Shown one piece after another: positions 60,373 to 64,000 of a stretch of 64,000 bases of DNA. The DNA is from Bradysia coprophila. Taxonomy: Eukaryota; Arthropoda; Insecta; Diptera; Sciaridae. Numbering within the stretch: position 1 is the first letter of the stretch; every line of letters starts with the position of its first letter. The translations under genes were made by a program, and so were the position numbers. Below the pieces are notes generated by a model. That model was given only the letters and a program-made list of their open reading frames with translations, made no database searches and was not told the DNA's origin. Where the stretch lies: positions 5,529,716-5,593,715 of the forward strand of contig NW_023503376.1 of NCBI RefSeq assembly GCF_014529535.1, read 5' to 3'.

Positions 60373-61745
60373 CACGGTTGGTTTGAAACGAGATTAAATA
60401 GGGACCGCCGACCACCAATAATTTTTTTTCATATTTATAATGAGTGATGGACAAGAACATCACACAGGAAAAAATTAGCCCGAACCCCTGAGCCGTTTCT
60501 GAGAACCAGTGGATGCGCTACCACAAGCAGTCAGACACAGCCTGATCACAAATTTTAATGGGGATCGGTAGAGGGAACAATTCTAATATCTTCTGTGTAA
60601 AAAATATTGCTTTCGGTCATTTGCTCTCGGAGCAATAACTGTCGAAAGTCAAAATTTCACCATTTTCGAAGAGTAATATATCCCTGACAAAGTGACCGAC
60701 CCAGCCAGTTAAGATTGATTCTAGACGCGGTTAGTAAGCTCTTTCGAATGACAAAAAAAAATTGAAAATATTTTTCTATGTTACATTTTCAGAGAAGTTA
60801 CTTTTTCCGCTACCCTCGGTGAAATTCGGTCACTTCTATACCCTTCTTTATTTCAAACTTATTTTTCGCTGATATTGTAGCCTGAGGAATGGGCTTTTCA
60901 ACGATACCAAACATGCCATACTTGATCCCCAACAAGTACTGTTGATGATTCAGTTTTTCAATCGAAGTCACTATACTCGCAAATCTGAAGCCCTCGAAAA
61001 CGAAATTATTAAATTTCAAGATAATATTACAATTGAATGTCTTTTACTCAATTATATGCATGGTACCGACTCAGAGAGTCATTAAAGTCCACTTCTTTTC
61101 AAAAAAATCTTTAAATTTAATAATTTCGTTTTCGAGGGCTCCAGATTTTCGAGTAGACTGACTTCGATTGAAAACTGAATCATCAACAGTACCTGTTGTG
61201 GATCAAGTATGGCATGTTTGGTAACGTTGAAAAGCTTATTCCTCAGGCTATAATATTATGGGGCAAATAAGTTTGAAACAAGGCTACCAGAAAGGTACAG
61301 AAGTGGCCAAATTTCACCGAGGGTAGCGGAAAAAGTAACTTCTCTAAAAATGTACCATAAAAGAACTTTTTCAAAATTTTTTTTTCGTCATTCGAAAGAG
61401 CTTACTAACCGCGTCTAGAATCAATCTTAACTGGCTGGGTCGGTCACTTTGTCAGGGATATATTACTCTTCGAAAATGGTGAAATTTTGACTTTCAACAG
61501 TTATTGCTCCGAGAGCAAATGACCGAAAGCAATAATTTTTACACAGTATATCTTAGAATTTTTCCCTCTACCGATCCCCATTAAAATTTGTGATCAGGCT
61601 GTGCCTGACTGCTCGTGGTAGCGCATCCACTGGTTCTCAGAAACGGCTCAGGGGTTCTTGCTAATTTTTTCCTGTGTGATGTTCTTGTCCATCACTCATT
61701 ATAAATATGAAAAAAAATTATTGGTGGTCGGCGGTCCCAACCGTG
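60373..61745. mobile_element. 1.37-kb palindrome
   Basis: Arms of about 640 bp starting CACGGTTGG; they contain GGGACCGCCGACCACCAATA and CTTTCGAATGAC and mirror around 61065. The left arm has a 19-bp insertion near its end. No target duplication or transposase recognised. Confidence 0.8.
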
Positions 61746-61749
61746 TCTG

Positions 61750-62165
61750 AGTTTGAAAAGCTTGTCAATTATGCAGAGCAAGGCCTTACATAGAAAAATA
61801 TTTCACTAAATTTCACTAAAAAATTTCTTAAATTTGATGAAATAATTATAAATGTTACAGTGGACGTCTGTCAAATTTAGATAGGTATTTGCTTCGGATG
61901 TTTTTCACATACATAAACAGTGTTGCTTATACTTGTCATATACGGGTGGTGCGTGTAACTAAAAGCAGCTTTGTTTTTATGAGTGGATCGGCTGTCATTC
62001 AAACGATAGGTGAGCACAAAATTTAATTTTAACTGAACTTCAACGTATGCGCCCAGGCAGAACTTTTAGATAATATTCTATAAGATTGTGCAAATTCTCG
62101 TCACTCCCGCAAAAATCAGCGATGTTTTCGAGTCGTTCTTCTGAGATACGAAATGTAACCTGTTG
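61750..62165. other. intergenic, nothing supported
   Basis: No gene or recognisable repeat. Confidence 0.35.
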
Positions 62166-62169
62166 CAGG

Positions 62170-63360
62170 CAGCAAGCGTATGACCAGTAATATTATTGGG
62201 TATATTACTACCATTGATCAAAGTATTTTTGATCGGTTGATTTCAAATCTTGTACTTCAATTTTTAGCCTCGTACGAAGTACTGGGGGCTTATAAGATTA
62301 ATATGCCGTTTGTAACACGTCGGATTGGAAGCAGACAGTAAGGGCAAAGCATTTGGTTATGACGAATCCGCAATAAAAAAAATGTCCGTCCGTCCGTCCG
62401 TCTGTGACCCCTATAGCTTGAGTAAATTACAACCTTTTTTCAAAATTCTTTTTTTCCCCGATTGGTATCGACAAAAGTAAGGTCAAGTTCGAAAATGGGC
62501 ATGGTAGGGTCGGCCCTTCCAGAGCTAGGGCCCTATAGGTGTTTTTCAGTCTTTCGACGATATCTACCGAAATACGCATGCAATAGCTGCTTGTGATACA
62601 TCAAATGAAAGGTATTGACGAGTAGAACAAAGTTGCTGAACATTGTTTTTGGGTAAGATGCAACGTGGGCTTGTTGGGAGGGCTTATAGGTCGTTACTCG
62701 GCCCTAAGTGTTTTTTCCACATAAATCGAATAAATCTCATCCGATTTTGCTAGTTTTTGTTTCATTTGAGAGATAATTGAATTCCGAATAGAATGATGGC
62801 AAAAAAAGTTTCAAATTTGGGCCCTTGCACTAAGGCCGCTACTCGGCCCTAAGTGTTTTTTGCACATAAATTGAGAAAATCTCAACCGATTTTGCTTGTT
62901 TTTGTTTCATTTGAGAGGTAATTGAATACCCAATGGAAAGTTGGCAAAAAATTTTGGGTTTCTAAAATAATGTCGTAAATTGTTGGTTTTATTTGAGAGG
63001 TACTTCGTACGGGCTTTCGTAATTGCGCTATGCGCAATTTTAAAAATGGACACTTTCAGTAAATTTGACCATGCCCAACTTGACTTGCATTTTGGTAACA
63101 TTCGCATTAGAGGGTTGTAGACGTATTGGGGTTCCGGGCGTATTACGGCTACGGACGTATTATGGTTACGGACTAAATAGGATTACGGGTCGTACGGGGC
63201 TAAGTCGCAGCAAACGCTCCGACTGTTCTGATGCCTTGTTTTAACATGCATTTCACTATGTAAAGGCCCATGCCCGCCCATATTACCCAGAGTTTATCAT
63301 TATTTTTGTCGTCGTTATCGATAACAGATGAATAGCTGCATGTGAAAGGTCAAAAATCAA
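62170..63360 (+). repeat. dispersed repeat split by a CGTACG-type element
   Basis: The left part, 62170-62265, has GATTTCAAATCTTGTACTTC. The right part, from 63239 on, has GTCGTCGTTATCGATAACAG. Together they match the contiguous copy at 37672-37885 (inverted). Confidence 0.75.
62266..63238 (+). mobile_element. CGTACG-type dispersed element, copy 4
   Basis: 973 bp starting AGCCTCGTACGAAGTACTGG and ending CTGTTCTGATGCCTTG. It has the GTCC microsatellite at 62383-62405, a CAAGTTCGAAAATGGGC module and two internal units with GGCCGCTACTCGGCCCTAAG. There are 5 T before and 4 T after; the unoccupied site has 7. Confidence 0.88.
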
Positions 63361-63574
63361 AACCATTTGTTTGTGTGAAGTGACAGAAGACCCATAAGAC
63401 CGACTTGCTGACAGCGTCAATAATCGACGGTACTGTGAGGTAGTGCTCAAATCCACAATCTATATCACTTACAGCATTTTCTTGATGGATTATGCCGGTG
63501 GTGTTTCTCATTAATCATTGTCGGTCAAGTATTTCGTATATCAAAGAACATTTTATAAGCGCTTATACAAAAAT

Positions 63575-63751
63575 GCTGGCACTAACCATTTGAACGAATA
63601 CCGCTGTCTATTTTCCTGTAGCACCACTAGGTTTTGACCACATACATACATCTGCAACGCCTGATCAGGTGTTTCTTGTTGGACATTGTCCAGTTGCAGC
63701 AAAGCTGACTGACACAGTCAGAAGTACAGCGAACAACCAGAAGTATTTCAT
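63575..63751 (-). pseudogene. possible broken small secreted-protein gene
   Basis: An ATG at 63751 gives MKYFWLFAVLLTVSVSFAAT, a strong signal peptide, but the frame stops seven codons later. One frame over, the sequence continues NVQQETPDQALQMYVCGQN and VVLQENRQRYSFKW to a GTTAGT donor near 63575. This suggests a single-base frameshift just after the signal peptide, or a misread base. The VCGQNL motif vaguely recalls an insulin-like B chain, but the second cysteine is absent, so I do not make that call. Confidence 0.35.
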
Positions 63752-63804
63752 TTTAAACTGTATGCGTTATACTGTTCTGTTCTGGTGTTTACACGTTGAT
63801 GTTA

Positions 63805-63992
63805 ATTGCGGCTTGCCAACTTTCGGCACCCTGGACTTTACTTAAATCGTCGAGGAATGCCTCCAAATAAATTTCTAAAAATCCAAAACGGAATTCTAGA
63901 TTTTTAGAGATTTATTTGGAGGCATTCCACGACTATTTAAGTAAAGTCCAGGTTGCCGAAAGTTGACAAGCCGCAATTTACTTTAACGTGTT
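63805..63992. mobile_element. palindromic MITE at window end
   Basis: Arms of about 85 bp share AATTGCGGCTTG, ACTTTCGGCA, CCTGGACTTTACTTAAAT and GGAATGCCTCCAAATAAAT with their complements, around a short centre near 63895. Confidence 0.7.
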
Positions 63993-64000
63993 TTAAGACG

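Noticed and set aside
63575-63690. insulin-like peptide call for the VCGQNL segment
   Set aside because: Only one cysteine of the B-chain pair is present and no A chain was found nearby.

Overview
This window looks like nuclear DNA from an insect. Three things support that: short introns (mostly 47-70 bp) with GT-AG borders, an arthropod-type SMYD protein, and a chitin-binding Rebers-Riddiford cuticle protein. Single-copy animal genes (RpS18, Ate1, frtz, UBE3C) are also present. AT-richness, compact genes and very heavy MITE/foldback content suggest a nematoceran fly such as a fungus gnat. That placement is an inference, not a database result.

Layout: 1-956 is the 3' part of a SmydA-like SET/MYND gene (+). 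960-3300 is a cluster of small inverted-repeat transposons. 3638-4487 is RpS18 (+), followed by a doubtful small ORF. 5586-5920 is a short hAT-like element. 6096-8942 is Ate1, arginyl-tRNA-protein transferase (-), with two tandem equal-length alternative exons. 9-13 kb holds repeats, including a 188-bp triplication. 13047-16601 is fritz/WDPCP (+). 17.98-19.45 kb is satellite-like DNA with a MITE inside it. 21.4-22.4 kb is an element carrying three TATA-Inr core promoters. 22910-31346 is the HECT ubiquitin ligase UBE3C (-), whose 4.6-kb first intron holds transposons nested at least three deep. 31.5-34.4 kb has an unrecognised conserved-looking exon and a foldback element. 35377-36690 is a cuticle protein (-). 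37-49 kb is repeats: several large palindromes, two copies of a 1-1.3 kb element starting at a CGTACG-containing end, and a 19-bp dyad array. 49548-53948 is a protein kinase gene (-), broken by a 2.77-kb palindrome and a frameshift. 54.5-56.0 kb is a 5'-truncated non-LTR retrotransposon (-). 56421-57366 is a PPPDE/DeSI-like gene (+). 57.9-58.6 kb is a second promoter-bearing element. The rest is mainly palindromes and repeats, ending with a possible broken small secreted-protein gene near 63.7 kb.

The genes are unrelated housekeeping or developmental genes and form no pathway. The main interest is the repeat biology. (1) A foldback element sits in a kinase exon between GTAC duplications. (2) A repeat family has at least four copies, and two of its insertions can be read against empty sites. 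(3) Repeat elements carry TATA-Inr promoters beside 19-bp dyad arrays. (4) A MITE family has a consistent 7-bp target duplication. All exon structures were read by eye from splice signals and reading-frame continuity and have not been checked against transcripts.
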